A stretch of DNA of 61,072 nt from Pedobacter kyungheensis (GCF_000812965.1 NZ_JSYN01000042.1:1-61072); one strand, 5' to 3'. Numbered from the stretch's first letter, positions 1 to 9,295 are shown. Program-made: numbers and translations. The notes: generated by a model from the letters alone, not told the origin.

Positions 1-267
1 GAACATATATCATTTGAAAAATAACCTATAATTATTACCTCTGAGACCATAATTATAACCTCAAAGACTATATCATTTACTTAAAAGACTATAATTATCA
101 CCTCTGAAACCATAATTATAACCTCGAAGCGTATATCATTTATTCAAAAGACTATAATTATCACCTCTGAGACCATAATTATAACCTCAAAGACTATATC
201 ATTTACTTAAAAGACTATAATTATCACCTCTGAAACCATAATTATAACCTCGAAGCGTATATCATTT
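1..267. repeat. Nested tandem repeat, 21/63/126 bp
   Basis: A 63-bp unit repeats about four times. Units alternate between two variants (one with CTCAAAGAC, one with CTCGAAGCG), so the exact period is 126 bp. Each 63-mer is itself three diverged 21-mers of the type GACTATAATTATCACCTCTGA. Eight copies of the self-palindrome ATAATTAT occur in four pairs at 28/49, 91/112, 154/175 and 217/238, always 21 bp apart within a pair and 63 bp between pairs. Every reading frame I checked on the plus strand is closed within one unit, so it does not look coding. It lies just beyond the 3' end of the chromate transporter gene and may extend left of the window. Confidence 0.93.
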
Positions 268-293
268 GAGGCTATTATTAACCTGAAGAACTA

Positions 294-1511
294 CTAAAAC
301 AAATAGGCCAATAGTATACCAGCCAATACGATAATGGGCGGACTAACCTTTGTAAAATTTAGCAATAAAAACGTAATCAGCATAATCCCTAAAAACAACC
401 AGTTAAACCCCATAGGGATCAGCAGGAGTATAAATGCAGCAATAATAAAACCCACGCTAACCGCATTAATACCAGAAAGGCTGTGTTTAATCCTCGATAT
501 TTTTTTTAGGTCATCCCAAAAAGGTACGATAAACAATACCAATATCAATCCCGGCAGGTTAATACCAATTACCCCAATTAAGCCGCCTAAAATCTGCCCC
601 CAAAGGCCATAACCAAAATTCTTCATGCTTAACGCACCAAGGTAGCTGGTAAAAGAGAAAGTTGGTCCGGGCAGTGCCTGTTGCAGTGCAAAGCCTGATA
701 AAAATCCCGTTGCATGCAGATAGTGTTTCATTTCAACAAACTCGGTAAACATCAGGGGCACCAAAACCTGTCCGCCACCAAAAACCAGTATGCCGTTACG
801 GTAAAAATTCTCTAATAAACGGATGGGTAAACTGAATGGCGATGTACGGTTAATGATCGCACCAACCAGGGCAAACAACAATAAGGCACCTAAAAAATAG
901 ATCAATTTTTTAGGGTTAACATTCGAAAATAATTTAACCCTCAACTCTGTTTCCTCTTTTGGGGTTTCTATGGCCGATGAGATCATCCCGCCAATTAAAA
1001 TGGATAACGGAAAAACATAGGCATTTCGTAGTACAAGCGTAGCTATAACCGAAGCAATGGCCAAAAATATCGATACCTGCGAAGAAAGTACCTTTTTACC
1101 CAGTTGCCAGGCACCATAAGCCACAATACCGAGGGCAATGGGTTGTATATACTCTAAAATGGAATTAAATTTCTGTTTCTGATCGAGCATAGCATAGCTG
1201 ATTGCCGCAAAGGTCATCACGCTGGCAGTTGGTAAAATCCAGATCAAAAAGGTTATGATAGCCAGTTTCAGTTTCCCTACTTTCCAGGCTATCCCTACCA
1301 GTGTTTGCGTAGAGGCCGGCCCGGGTAATACCTGCGCCAGTGCATTTAACTCTAAAAGCTCCTCTTCCGAGATAAATTTAGTGCTCTGTACAAAATACTT
1401 AAGCAATAAAGCCAGGTGCGCCTGTGCCCCACCAAAAGAGGTGAATGTAAAAAAAATAACATTCCGGATAAACAGCCACTGTTTTTTAGCAGCAATAGGT
1501 TTCGGTTGCAT
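294..1511 (-). CDS. chrA: Chromate transporter, CHR/ChrA family
   Basis: A 405-residue polytopic inner-membrane protein of the CHR family, whose characterised members export chromate and confer chromate resistance. It has the long-chain, two-half architecture: the first half carries FGGAQAH (about residues 26-32) and LPGPAS (62-67); the second repeats this as FGGGQ (244-248) and LPGPTF (280-285). A charged loop near residues 183-200 joins the halves. Length is normal for a bidomain CHR protein. It lies 35 bp after the TPR gene on the same strand and could be co-transcribed. The true substrate is unproven, since many CHR homologues occur outside chromate-resistance loci. Confidence 0.88.
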   Translation of the reverse strand: MQPKPIAAKKQWLFIRNVIFFTFTSFGGAQAHLALLLKYFVQSTKFISEEELLELNALAQVLPGPASTQTLVGIAWKVGKLKLAIITFLIWILPTASVMTFAAISYAMLDQKQKFNSILEYIQPIALGIVAYGAWQLGKKVLSSQVSIFLAIASVIATLVLRNAYVFPLSILIGGMISSAIETPKEETELRVKLFSNVNPKKLIYFLGALLLFALVGAIINRTSPFSLPIRLLENFYRNGILVFGGGQVLVPLMFTEFVEMKHYLHATGFLSGFALQQALPGPTFSFTSYLGALSMKNFGYGLWGQILGGLIGVIGINLPGLILVLFIVPFWDDLKKISRIKHSLSGINAVSVGFIIAAFILLLIPMGFNWLFLGIMLITFLLLNFTKVSPPIIVLAGILLAYLF

Positions 1512-1546
1512 GAATTAAAACTGATAACTGTTAACTAAAAACTGAC

Positions 1547-1882
1547 CTAGTCATCTTCGTAATCCAATCCGGCTGCAGAGTTGTAAGCTCCTTGCAATTC
1601 GGAGAAAGCATGCATATCGCGCTTATTGCGTGCCACTTGCATTCCCTTTTGATAAATTTCGATTGCTTTTTCTTTCTGGTTGTCTTTTTCCAATAACTTG
1701 CCCAGATGGTAATAGGTACCTACATAATCGGGATGCTGATCAGTTAACCGAAGGTAAAAAGAATAGGCTTTTTCTTTATCATTTTGTGCGTTATACTCTG
1801 TGGCTAAGGCATATAGTATAAACGGATCGTTCGGATCGCTTTCTAAAAAATCTAATAACTTACTTAAACGGGTAGTTGACAT
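1547..1882 (-). CDS. Small tetratricopeptide-repeat protein
   Basis: A 111-residue soluble protein made almost entirely of TPR helices. One repeat covers roughly residues 17-50 (PFILYALATEYNAQNDKEKA) and another 52-85 (GTYYHLGKLLEKDNQKEKA). It has no signal peptide or membrane segment. Such short TPR proteins act as protein-protein adaptors; no partner can be named from sequence. It is divergent from etfB (62-bp gap) and precedes chrA on the same strand. A cytoplasmic location is inferred. Confidence 0.8.
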   Translation of the reverse strand: MSTTRLSKLLDFLESDPNDPFILYALATEYNAQNDKEKAYSFYLRLTDQHPDYVGTYYHLGKLLEKDNQKEKAIEIYQKGMQVARNKRDMHAFSELQGAYNSAAGLDYEDD

Positions 1883-1904
1883 TTTATTTCCTTGCTTTTT
1901 TAAT

Positions 1905-1912
1905 TAAATTTG
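1905..1912 (+). promoter_or_regulatory. -7 promoter element of etfB
   Basis: TAAATTTG matches the Bacteroidota -7 consensus TAnnTTTG and lies 32 bp before the etfB ATG. No -33 TTG at the ideal spacing is obvious; the nearest, at 1876-1878, gives a 26-bp spacer. Confidence 0.5.
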
Positions 1913-1944
1913 CAGAAAGACCTTATATAATAAACATATAACAT

Positions 1945-2682
1945 ATGAAAATATTAGTTTGTATCAGTAATGTGCCAGACACAACGACAAAAATAACTTT
2001 TACCAACGATAATACCGAATTCAATACTGCAGGTGTACAATATATTGTTAATCCTTACGATGAAATTGCTTTAGCAAGGGCGATTGAGCTAACTGAAGGT
2101 GGTAAAGGAACGGTAACCGTTATCAATGTTGGCGAAGCAGCCAACGATCCAACCATCAGAAAAGCACTTGCTATTGGTGCTGATGATGCAGTTAGGGTAA
2201 ATGCAGCTCCAAGAGATGCTTATTTTGTGGCCAAGCAAATTGCAGAATACGCTAAAGACAAAGATTTCAATGTTATTTTAACCGGTCGCGAATCTATTGA
2301 TTACAATGGAAACCAGGTTGCTGCCATGGTTGGCGAATTTCTGGATATCCCTTCTGTATCCATCATCAAAAAATTAGATATTGATGGCGATACTGCAACT
2401 ATCGAAAGAGAAATTGAAGGTGGTAAAGAAGTATTAACCGTTTCGGGTAAGTTTGTAGCCAGCTGCGCAGAAGGTGTGGCAGAGCCAAAAATCCCGAACA
2501 TGCGCGGTATCATGAGTGCCAGAACCAAACCTTTGGCAGTTGTAGAAGCGGTTGCTATTGATGAAGTAACCAAGGTAACCAAATATGAAACCCCTGCCCC
2601 TCGCGGAACGGTTAAATTAATTCCTGCCGATCAGACAGAGCAGTTAATCAACCTGTTACATAGCGAAGCTAAGGTAATCTAA
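1945..2682 (+). CDS. etfB: Electron transfer flavoprotein beta subunit
   Basis: A 245-residue EtfB/FixA homologue. With EtfA it forms the soluble heterodimer that carries electrons from acyl-CoA and other flavin dehydrogenases to ETF:quinone oxidoreductase. Visible marks are the N-terminal MKILVCISNVPDT strand, the Rossmann-like core (NPYDEIALARA) and the nucleotide-binding stretch DYNGNQVAAMVGEFL near residues 119-133. Length is close to the family norm. The etfA gene follows 99 bp downstream on the same strand, the conserved pair order. A TAnnTTTG promoter element precedes the start. Confidence 0.95.
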   Translation: MKILVCISNVPDTTTKITFTNDNTEFNTAGVQYIVNPYDEIALARAIELTEGGKGTVTVINVGEAANDPTIRKALAIGADDAVRVNAAPRDAYFVAKQIAEYAKDKDFNVILTGRESIDYNGNQVAAMVGEFLDIPSVSIIKKLDIDGDTATIEREIEGGKEVLTVSGKFVASCAEGVAEPKIPNMRGIMSARTKPLAVVEAVAIDEVTKVTKYETPAPRGTVKLIPADQTEQLINLLHSEAKVI

Positions 2683-2781
2683 TCAGCTGGCAATTAGCAA
2701 TTTTAAGTTGCTAAGCCTAGCAGAAATAAATCAATAATCATAAATTAAAATACGCCCGCTAAGGGAATTAAGGATAAATAT

Positions 2782-3750
2782 ATGTCAGTATTAGTATATG
2801 TAGAACAGGCTGAAGGCAAATTTAAGAAATCTGTATTCGAAGCCGTTTCTTATGCCAAAGCCATTGCCGATCAACAAGCTACCAGCTTAACCGCTATTTC
2901 AATTGGCGATGTTGCCGAAAGCGAATTAAAAGAACTGGGTAAATATGGTGCAGCTAAAGTTTTAAATGTAAGTGCCGATCAGTTAAAATCTTTTGTTAAC
3001 CAGGCTTATGCAAGCGTTATCGCTGCTGCAGCCGAAAAAGAAGGCGCTGCTATTGTAGTGTTATCTAACTCCTTCTCAGGTAAAGGTTTGGCGCCACGTA
3101 TTGCAGTAAAACTTAAAGCCGGATTAGCTGATGGTGCTGTTGAACTGCCAAGTACCGATGGTAAATTTGCCGTTAAGAAAACAGCTTTCTCGGGTAAAGC
3201 TTTTGCCATCACCGAGTTAACATCAGCCAACAAAGTAATTGCTTTAAATCCAAATGCTTTTGGCGTTAAAGAAAATGCTACTGATGCCGTTATCGAAAAC
3301 TTTAGCGCTGATATTAAACAATCAGACCTGGGTACTGTTATTAAAGATATTGTTAGGGCTACCGATAAAGTTTCATTGCCAGATGCTGAACTGGTAGTAT
3401 CGGCCGGAAGAGGTTTAAAAGGTCCTGAAAACTGGGGAATGATTGAAGAGCTTGCCGGCTTATTAGGTGCAGCAACAGCTTGCTCAAAACCGGTTTCTGA
3501 TGCAGATTGGAGACCACACTCAGAGCACGTGGGTCAAACTGGTATTGCCATCAGCCCCAATTTATATATTGCCATTGGTATTTCCGGCGCTATCCAGCAT
3601 TTGGCAGGCGTAAGTTCATCAAAAGTAATCGTAGTAATTAACAAAGATCCGGAAGCGCCTTTCTTCAAAGTGGCCGATTACGGTATTGTTGGTGATGCTT
3701 TTGAAGTGGTACCTAAATTAATTGAGGCATTAAAAGCACATAAGGGATAA
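2782..3750 (+). CDS. etfA: Electron transfer flavoprotein alpha subunit
   Basis: A 322-residue EtfA/FixB homologue, the FAD-carrying partner of EtfB. The C-terminal FAD domain is plain: SAGRGLKGPENWGMIEELA, then HVGQTG, then GISGAIQH and INKDPEAPFFKVADYG, which contact the flavin and its adenosine in known structures. The usual GASRAAVD stretch is replaced by GAATACSKPVSDADW, a change often seen in Bacteroidota. It probably shares a transcript with etfB. A strong palindromic hairpin follows the stop codon. Confidence 0.95.
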   Translation: MSVLVYVEQAEGKFKKSVFEAVSYAKAIADQQATSLTAISIGDVAESELKELGKYGAAKVLNVSADQLKSFVNQAYASVIAAAAEKEGAAIVVLSNSFSGKGLAPRIAVKLKAGLADGAVELPSTDGKFAVKKTAFSGKAFAITELTSANKVIALNPNAFGVKENATDAVIENFSADIKQSDLGTVIKDIVRATDKVSLPDAELVVSAGRGLKGPENWGMIEELAGLLGAATACSKPVSDADWRPHSEHVGQTGIAISPNLYIAIGISGAIQHLAGVSSSKVIVVINKDPEAPFFKVADYGIVGDAFEVVPKLIEALKAHKG

Positions 3751-3761
3751 TATAAACCTTC

Positions 3762-3794
3762 AAACCTCGCAGGTTTTAAAAACCTGCGAGGTTT
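3762..3794. terminator. Perfect hairpin after etfA
   Basis: Two 16-nt arms (AAACCTCGCAGGTTTT and its exact complement) abut around one base, leaving a practical GC core of ACCTCGCAGG plus AT flanks. It can act as a terminator for etfBA, but this palindrome type also recurs between genes in Bacteroidota genomes, so it may be a dispersed repeat. Confidence 0.65.
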
Positions 3795-3806
3795 TGAAAA
3801 ACAAAT

Positions 3807-4421
3807 ATGAAAAAAGTTAAATTAGATATTGTAGGTTTATCTTACAGCCAGACGCAATCTGGTGCTTATGCCCTTGTTTTAGGAGAAGTAAATGGACGCA
3901 GGCGCCTTCCCATTATTATTGGTGCCTTCGAAGCCCAGGCTATTGCCATAGAAATTGAAAAAATGACTCCAAGCAGGCCATTAACCCATGATCTGTTTAA
4001 ATCGATGGCTGATACTTTTCATATCAACATCCAGGAAATCATTATCTATAATCTGGTTGATGGTGTTTTTTATGCCAAACTGATTTGTAGCGACGGGAAA
4101 AATACCCACGAGGTTGATGCCCGTACTTCAGACGCCATTGCATTAGCCGTGAGGTTTAATGCGATGATTTATACCTACGAATTTATTCTGGCTTCTGCAG
4201 GCATTGTAATCGAAGGAAATGATTTTCTATTCCTCGAGAATATGGATTCGATTGCTAAAGAACCAGAAGCCGATACCTTGCCAACTTCGGGCCAGCAACA
4301 AGGCTTTGGCGATCTTACCGTAGAAGAGTTACAGCAAAAATTACAGGAAGCTATAGCCGAAGAAGCTTATGAAAAAGCTGCCCGCTTAAGAGATGAGTTA
4401 AATAAACGCGGAACTTCATAG
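3807..4421 (+). CDS. Bifunctional nuclease family protein with UVR motif
   Basis: A 204-residue protein with an N-terminal BFN (DUF151) domain, roughly residues 5-135, and a C-terminal UvrB/UvrC-type UVR motif near residues 172-202 (ELQQKLQEAIAEEAYEKAAR). BFN proteins are reported to have RNase and DNase activity; the UVR helix hairpin usually mediates protein contacts, as between UvrB and UvrC. Recognisable BFN segments are GRRRLPIIIGAFEAQAIA and ARTSDAIALAVR. This fusion is the standard form in Bacteroidota. It is likely cytoplasmic. It follows etfA by 56 bp but a hairpin separates them, so it may have its own promoter. Confidence 0.88.
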   Translation: MKKVKLDIVGLSYSQTQSGAYALVLGEVNGRRRLPIIIGAFEAQAIAIEIEKMTPSRPLTHDLFKSMADTFHINIQEIIIYNLVDGVFYAKLICSDGKNTHEVDARTSDAIALAVRFNAMIYTYEFILASAGIVIEGNDFLFLENMDSIAKEPEADTLPTSGQQQGFGDLTVEELQQKLQEAIAEEAYEKAARLRDELNKRGTS

Positions 4422-4499
4422 TTTCTGCATTCAGTTATTATCCATAGCCTGATCTTTCAGATTTTTTTCTACAAAATCTCTGCTATAAAAAAGCTAAAG

Positions 4500-4544
4500 T
4501 CCAAAATGAGCCAAATTGTGTAAAATAATTAGGCTCATTTTGGA
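4500..4544. terminator. Inverted repeat, 13-bp arms
   Basis: TCCAAAATGAGCC at 4500-4512 is matched by its exact complement at 4532-4544, with a 19-nt AT-rich loop. It sits between the nuclease and the transporter gene and is the only structured signal in that 172-bp gap. It could terminate transcription, though it lacks a long T run. Confidence 0.5.
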
Positions 4545-4593
4545 TTATGTTTTAAAATAGTTCTATATTCAGCTTTTAAACTAAACTATTATT

Positions 4594-5973
4594 ATGAACG
4601 TTAAGTTTCGCTTAACTATAATGAGTTTCATGCAATTCTTTGTATGGGCTGCCTGGTTAATTACAATTGCAAATTATTGGTTCGGAACCAAACAATGGGA
4701 TGGTGCAGATTTTGGGATCATTTTCTCTACCATGGGTATTGCCTCGCTGTTTATGCCTACCCTTACCGGTATTTTAGCCGATAAATGGATCAATGCAGAA
4801 AAGCTCTATGCCATTTTGCACATCCTATATGCCGCAACTATGTTTTATTTGCCTCAGGTAAATAATCCGCACACCTTTTTCTGGGTAATACTGGTAGCCA
4901 TGTGTTTTTATATGCCAACCATAGCACTAAGTAACTCGATCAGCTATACCACCTTAAAGAACGGCAATTTCGATGTGGTAAAAGATTTCCCACCTATCCG
5001 CGTTTGGGGTACAATTGGTTTTATTGCAGCCATGTGGATTACCAATTTAACCGGTAACAAAGCCAGTGCCAACCAGTTCTATATTGCCGGAATAAGCGCC
5101 TTACTTTTAGGTATATACGCCTTTACCTTGCCAGCTTGTAAGCCTCTAAACTTAATCAGCGATAAGAAAACATTTGCACAAAAACTTGGGCTCGAATCTT
5201 TTAAGCTTTTTGCTGATTATAAAATGGCCTTGTTTTTTATCTTTTCGATGTTCTTAGGGGCGGCTTTACAGTTAACCAACGCTTATGGTGATGTTTTTTT
5301 AGATGAATTTAAATTATTCCCTGTTTTTGCAGAATCGTTTGTAATTAAATATTCTACCATCATTTTATCCATTTCTCAGGTATCAGAAACACTTTTTATC
5401 CTGGCTATTCCTTTCTTTTTAAAGCGGTTTGGAATTAAATGGGTAATTGCCATTGCGATGTTTGCCTGGGTATTGCGTTTTGGTTTATTTGCCTACGGTG
5501 ATCCGTCAACCAACCTCTGGATGATTATCACTTCCTGTATTGTTTACGGCATGGCTTTCGATTTCTTTAACATATCAGGTTCGCTATTTGTAGAAACCTC
5601 AACCACCCCAAAAATCCGTTCTTCTGCGCAAGGATTATTTATGATGATGACCAATGGTTTTGGCGCCGTGTTTGGCAGTTTGGTTTCGGGCTGGATGATT
5701 AGTCGCTTCTTTACCACTTATTATCACAATATTGGTTCACTATCCAAATACGTAAAAAGCGAAGCAGACAATGTACACCTGCTTAAATTTCTTAAAAATA
5801 AAGGTATTGATGTATTACCTAACGGAGATCTGAGCAGAGCCCTGGATGTAAAAGACTGGCACAACATCTGGTTAACTTTTACCATTTACGTACTGGTTAT
5901 TGCTGTTGTTTTTGTTGTAATATTTAAGCATAAACATACCCGCGCCGAAGTAGAAGCCATTAATCACCTATAA
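4594..5973 (+). CDS. Nucleoside:H+ symporter, NupG-type MFS
   Basis: A 459-residue inner-membrane protein with about 12 hydrophobic segments, matching the nucleoside:H+ symporter branch of the major facilitator superfamily (NupG, XapB). The N-terminus (SFMQFFVWAAWLITIANYW) and the TGILADKWINAEK loop after the second helix are characteristic. It would import nucleosides with protons. It is about 40 residues longer than E. coli NupG owing to a loop near residues 375-420, which is common in Bacteroidota homologues. The DUF3667 gene follows after 21 bp, so the two may form an operon. Confidence 0.85.
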   Translation: MNVKFRLTIMSFMQFFVWAAWLITIANYWFGTKQWDGADFGIIFSTMGIASLFMPTLTGILADKWINAEKLYAILHILYAATMFYLPQVNNPHTFFWVILVAMCFYMPTIALSNSISYTTLKNGNFDVVKDFPPIRVWGTIGFIAAMWITNLTGNKASANQFYIAGISALLLGIYAFTLPACKPLNLISDKKTFAQKLGLESFKLFADYKMALFFIFSMFLGAALQLTNAYGDVFLDEFKLFPVFAESFVIKYSTIILSISQVSETLFILAIPFFLKRFGIKWVIAIAMFAWVLRFGLFAYGDPSTNLWMIITSCIVYGMAFDFFNISGSLFVETSTTPKIRSSAQGLFMMMTNGFGAVFGSLVSGWMISRFFTTYYHNIGSLSKYVKSEADNVHLLKFLKNKGIDVLPNGDLSRALDVKDWHNIWLTFTIYVLVIAVVFVVIFKHKHTRAEVEAINHL

Positions 5974-5994
5974 TATAATTCCGAATAACCTCTT

Positions 5995-7125
5995 ATGTCA
6001 GCTGGTAAGTACAGAAAAGAACACGATTGTTTAAACTGTGGTTCGCATGTAGAATCACATTATTGCAGTAAATGCGGTCAGCCTAATTTAGAGTTGAAAG
6101 AAAGTTTCTGGGCTTTTATTAGTCATAGTATTGCCCATTATTTTCATTTCGACAATAAGTTTTTTCAAACGCTAGCCCCACTCCTAACCAAGCCCGGTAA
6201 AGTTACACTCGATTATCTGGCCGGTAAAAGAGCAAGATATATCAATCCGGTAAGTATGTACATCTTCGTGTCGATTGTGTACTTCTTAGTGGTTTATTCG
6301 CCCAAACATGTAGCAAAGGAGAAGCATGAAGATGATGGTATTACAGTTGAAAAGCAAAACAGCAAGCATGTAACAGACAGTGTAAGTAAAGCACTTAAGC
6401 TGGCCGGAATGCCAACCGATAATGAAATTGTCAAAAAGACTGTGCATTCTTTAGATAAGGCCATAAAAACAAAAGAGTTTAAAAAACTGAGTTTCAAAGA
6501 CCAGGGAGTTGAACTTAACCGGATGAAAGCCGAAAATGTTACACTAAAATCAGATTCGCTTGAAGAGGTTATCGATAATTACAGCGATATCTATATCGAA
6601 AGGAACGATAGTACTTATGCGGCTTATCTGGCTCGCCAGCAAAAATTACCTTCGGACCAACAGGACAGCTGGTACGAAAAGTTAATCAAAAAGAGAGCGA
6701 TTACTATTGGTGAAAAATCAGAAGTTATCCATGAAACTTTAGAGCACAACAGGCCAAAACAATACTTTTTACTGATGCCCCTGCTGGCACTTTTTATCAT
6801 GTGGAATTTCAGGAAAAATCATATATACTATCTTAACCACCTGATTTTTACCATTCATGGTATGACAGCCTATTTTATTGTACAGATTTTTACTGCTCCA
6901 ATCATTAAGCACGTACTCGGAGGCAGTGGTTTCTTTACCAAAACTATCGAACTGGCTGTATTGGTTTGGATATGCTGGTACATGTTTAGCGCTTTAAAAG
7001 TATTCTATCAGCGTAAAACCGGTAGTATTATCTTCAAAATGTTCTGGATATTCGTACTGTATTGGATTGCGTTTAATGTATCAGAATATATTATGGTTAA
7101 TTTGATTTATTACGTGGCTACATAA
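5995..7125 (+). CDS. DUF3667 membrane protein with zinc ribbon
   Basis: A 376-residue protein. Residues 11-29 form a four-cysteine zinc ribbon (CLNCGSHVESHYCSKCGQ), followed by the DUF3667 region with LLTKPGKVTLDYLAGKRARY and a first membrane segment (PVSMYIFVSIVYFLVVY). A charged, probably exposed stretch spans about 105-255, and three or four more membrane segments follow to the C-terminus. Function is unknown; the family is common in Bacteroidota. It lies 21 bp after the nucleoside transporter. There is no evidence that it handles nucleosides. Confidence 0.8.
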   Translation: MSAGKYRKEHDCLNCGSHVESHYCSKCGQPNLELKESFWAFISHSIAHYFHFDNKFFQTLAPLLTKPGKVTLDYLAGKRARYINPVSMYIFVSIVYFLVVYSPKHVAKEKHEDDGITVEKQNSKHVTDSVSKALKLAGMPTDNEIVKKTVHSLDKAIKTKEFKKLSFKDQGVELNRMKAENVTLKSDSLEEVIDNYSDIYIERNDSTYAAYLARQQKLPSDQQDSWYEKLIKKRAITIGEKSEVIHETLEHNRPKQYFLLMPLLALFIMWNFRKNHIYYLNHLIFTIHGMTAYFIVQIFTAPIIKHVLGGSGFFTKTIELAVLVWICWYMFSALKVFYQRKTGSIIFKMFWIFVLYWIAFNVSEYIMVNLIYYVAT

Positions 7126-7245
7126 TATTTCTCGTCATACTGAAACTTCTGTTCAATCGGTTAGATAGGTATTTCAGCCTATTTTTTGCCAAGCCAGAGA
7201 CCCTGAATTAAATTCAGGGTGACGATTTTAAAAAGATTACCCCAC

Positions 7246-7278
7246 AAAAAAACCACCCGGATTTCGAGTGGTTTTTTT
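7246..7278. terminator. Bidirectional terminator between DUF3667 gene and gltA
   Basis: An A run, a stem around ACCAC/GTGGT with a loop of about 11 nt, and a T run. It works on both strands, fitting the converging genes. Just upstream, near 7200-7220, is a second palindrome (ACCCTGAATT and its complement) of the dispersed intergenic type. Confidence 0.8.
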
Positions 7279-7291
7279 ATGCATTTTAAAA

Positions 7292-8581
7292 TTATTTTCT
7301 GTCTTTAATCTCAACAAATTCCCTGTCGGTTTCGCCAACGTAAATCTGACGTGGACGGCCGATTGGCTCTTTGTTTTCGTGCATTTCTTTCCATTGTGCA
7401 ATCCATCCCGGTAAACGTCCTAAAGCGAATAGAACAGTAAACATTTCTGAAGGGAAACCTAATGCGCGGTAAATAATACCCGAATAGAAATCTACGTTTG
7501 GATATAATTTTCTGTCGATGAAATACTGATCAGTTAAGGCAGCTTCTTCCAGTTTTTTAGCAATTTCTAAAATCGGATCATCAATACCTAAATTCTCTAA
7601 AATATCATCGCAAGCTTTTTTAATGATTTTCGCTCTTGGATCAAAGTTTTTGTATACCCTGTGCCCAAAGCCCATCATACGGAAAGGATCATTTTTATCT
7701 TTGGCTTTTGCAATCCATTTTTCAGTATCACCACCATCAGCTTTAATCAATTCAAGCATATCGATAACAGCTTGGTTTGCACCTCCATGTAATGGCCCCC
7801 AAAGTGCAGCAATACCTGCAGAAACCGATGCATATAAATTACAATCAGACGAACCAACAATACGTACGGTAGATGCCGAACAGTTTTGCTCGTGATCTGC
7901 ATGCAGGATCAACAATTTGTTCATGGCGTTAACCACAATTGGATTTACTTCGTAATCTTCGGTACGCTGGCCAAATGTCATCCAAAGGAAATTGGTAACA
8001 TAATCGTATTTATTTTTTGGATAAATAAGCGGATGGCCTAAAGATTTTTTATAGATAAACGAAACTATGGTAGGCAGCTTAGCCAATAACTTAATAATGG
8101 TTAAGTTTTGTTCCTCAGCAGTTTGGTTTGGCTTTAAACATTCAGGATAAAATGTAGATAAAGAGAAGATTAACGATCCTAACTGACCCATTGGATGAGA
8201 TCTTGACGGATAACCATCAAAGAATTTCTTCATATCCTCGTGAATCAGCGTGTGTTTGCTGATTTCTTTCTGAAAATCGTCTAATTGCGTTTGTGTAGGA
8301 AGATCGCCATAAATAACGAGGTAGGCTACTTCTAAAAAACTCGATTTTTCAGCAAGTTGTTCGATACCATAACCCCTGTATTTTAGAATGCCTTTTTCAC
8401 CATCTAAAAAAGTGATTTTGCTTTTTGTAGAACCTGTATTTTTAAAACCAGTATCTAAAGTTACCAAACCTGTAAGATCTCTTAATTTTGAAATATCAAT
8501 GGCCTTTTCGTCTTCTGTTCCTGTAATTACTGGCAATTCTATTGTCTTACCATCAACTTTGATCTCTGCAATATCTGACAT
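7292..8581 (-). CDS. gltA: Citrate synthase, type II
   Basis: A 429-residue hexameric-type citrate synthase that condenses acetyl-CoA with oxaloacetate at entry to the TCA cycle. Diagnostic blocks are LHADHEQNCSASTVRIVGSS (first catalytic His region), GPLHGGANQAV, MGFGHRVYKNFDPRA (second His) and YPNVDFYSG (catalytic Asp). The N-terminal domain (residues 1-55) is of the Gram-negative type II form, which is NADH-regulated in some bacteria. It is transcribed alone, between a bidirectional terminator and a 132-bp gap. Confidence 0.97.
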   Translation of the reverse strand: MSDIAEIKVDGKTIELPVITGTEDEKAIDISKLRDLTGLVTLDTGFKNTGSTKSKITFLDGEKGILKYRGYGIEQLAEKSSFLEVAYLVIYGDLPTQTQLDDFQKEISKHTLIHEDMKKFFDGYPSRSHPMGQLGSLIFSLSTFYPECLKPNQTAEEQNLTIIKLLAKLPTIVSFIYKKSLGHPLIYPKNKYDYVTNFLWMTFGQRTEDYEVNPIVVNAMNKLLILHADHEQNCSASTVRIVGSSDCNLYASVSAGIAALWGPLHGGANQAVIDMLELIKADGGDTEKWIAKAKDKNDPFRMMGFGHRVYKNFDPRAKIIKKACDDILENLGIDDPILEIAKKLEEAALTDQYFIDRKLYPNVDFYSGIIYRALGFPSEMFTVLFALGRLPGWIAQWKEMHENKEPIGRPRQIYVGETDREFVEIKDRK

Positions 8582-8713
8582 ATTATTGTATTGTGTTTAT
8601 AGCTTTCTAAATTATATAAAATTAATATACATGCATAACAAATCTGTTAAATTAATATGAATAATTAGTCAGGAAGACGTAACAATCATGCTTAATAAAA
8701 CAAATCGTGCCTG

Positions 8714-9244
8714 TTATTTTGATTTGATTTCTTCTACTACCCTTCCGCACTCCAGCATCTCATTTCCATAATAAGGATTTTTAACTTCCTTTTCTGTTGA
8801 TAACCAGTCGCCACCATCACCTTTATTGGCCATTGGGCAATGTTGTACATAAATAGTACCTTTTGCTATTTCAGCATTTTTAACCAAAGCAATTAAATCG
8901 GCGCTTAAAACGGTAAAATCTTTTCTTTGGGTTACCAGATTATTGGTACCTGCAATTTTACCGGCAACCTCTGCGGTAAGCTCGCATCCTTCGTAGGCCT
9001 CCAAACTATTTTTCAAAGCTTCGGCCGTTTTTTGTGCAACCGCAGCATCAGATTTAACCAATGCATTTTTCAGATCGACATATTGAGCAAAAATTACCGA
9101 TTTTTTTTCGTCTTTTATCGTTACAGCATTTTTAACGCTTACTGAATCTGTTTTTATGGAATCTTTATTTTCAGTTGTCTTTTTTTCTGATTGATTGCAG
9201 GCCATTAGTGCGGCTATGATGGCTATTCCGAATATTTTTTTCAT
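8714..9244 (-). CDS. DUF3347 lipoprotein
   Basis: A protein of about 176 residues. I place the start at the ATG at 9244, since MKKIFGIAIIAALMAC is then a clean lipoprotein signal ending in a lipobox cysteine; the open frame runs seven codons further. After a Lys/Ser/Thr-rich spacer, a DUF3347 domain covers the rest (VDLKNALVKSDAAVAQKTAE; IYVQHCPMANKGDGGDWLS; NPYYGNEMLECG). The CPM and MLEC stretches resemble the metal-handling end of CusB-type proteins, with which this domain is often associated in Bacteroidota. Metal binding is an inference. No efflux genes lie nearby. Confidence 0.82.
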   Translation of the reverse strand: MKKIFGIAIIAALMACNQSEKKTTENKDSIKTDSVSVKNAVTIKDEKKSVIFAQYVDLKNALVKSDAAVAQKTAEALKNSLEAYEGCELTAEVAGKIAGTNNLVTQRKDFTVLSADLIALVKNAEIAKGTIYVQHCPMANKGDGGDWLSTEKEVKNPYYGNEMLECGRVVEEIKSK

Positions 9245-9295
9245 TGTATTTGGTTTTCGGCTCAAAATAGCAATTAATATATTAAATCAATAAAA

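Noticed and set aside
1..267. CRISPR array
   Set aside because: Units are contiguous 21/63-mers without unique spacers, and no cas genes are near.
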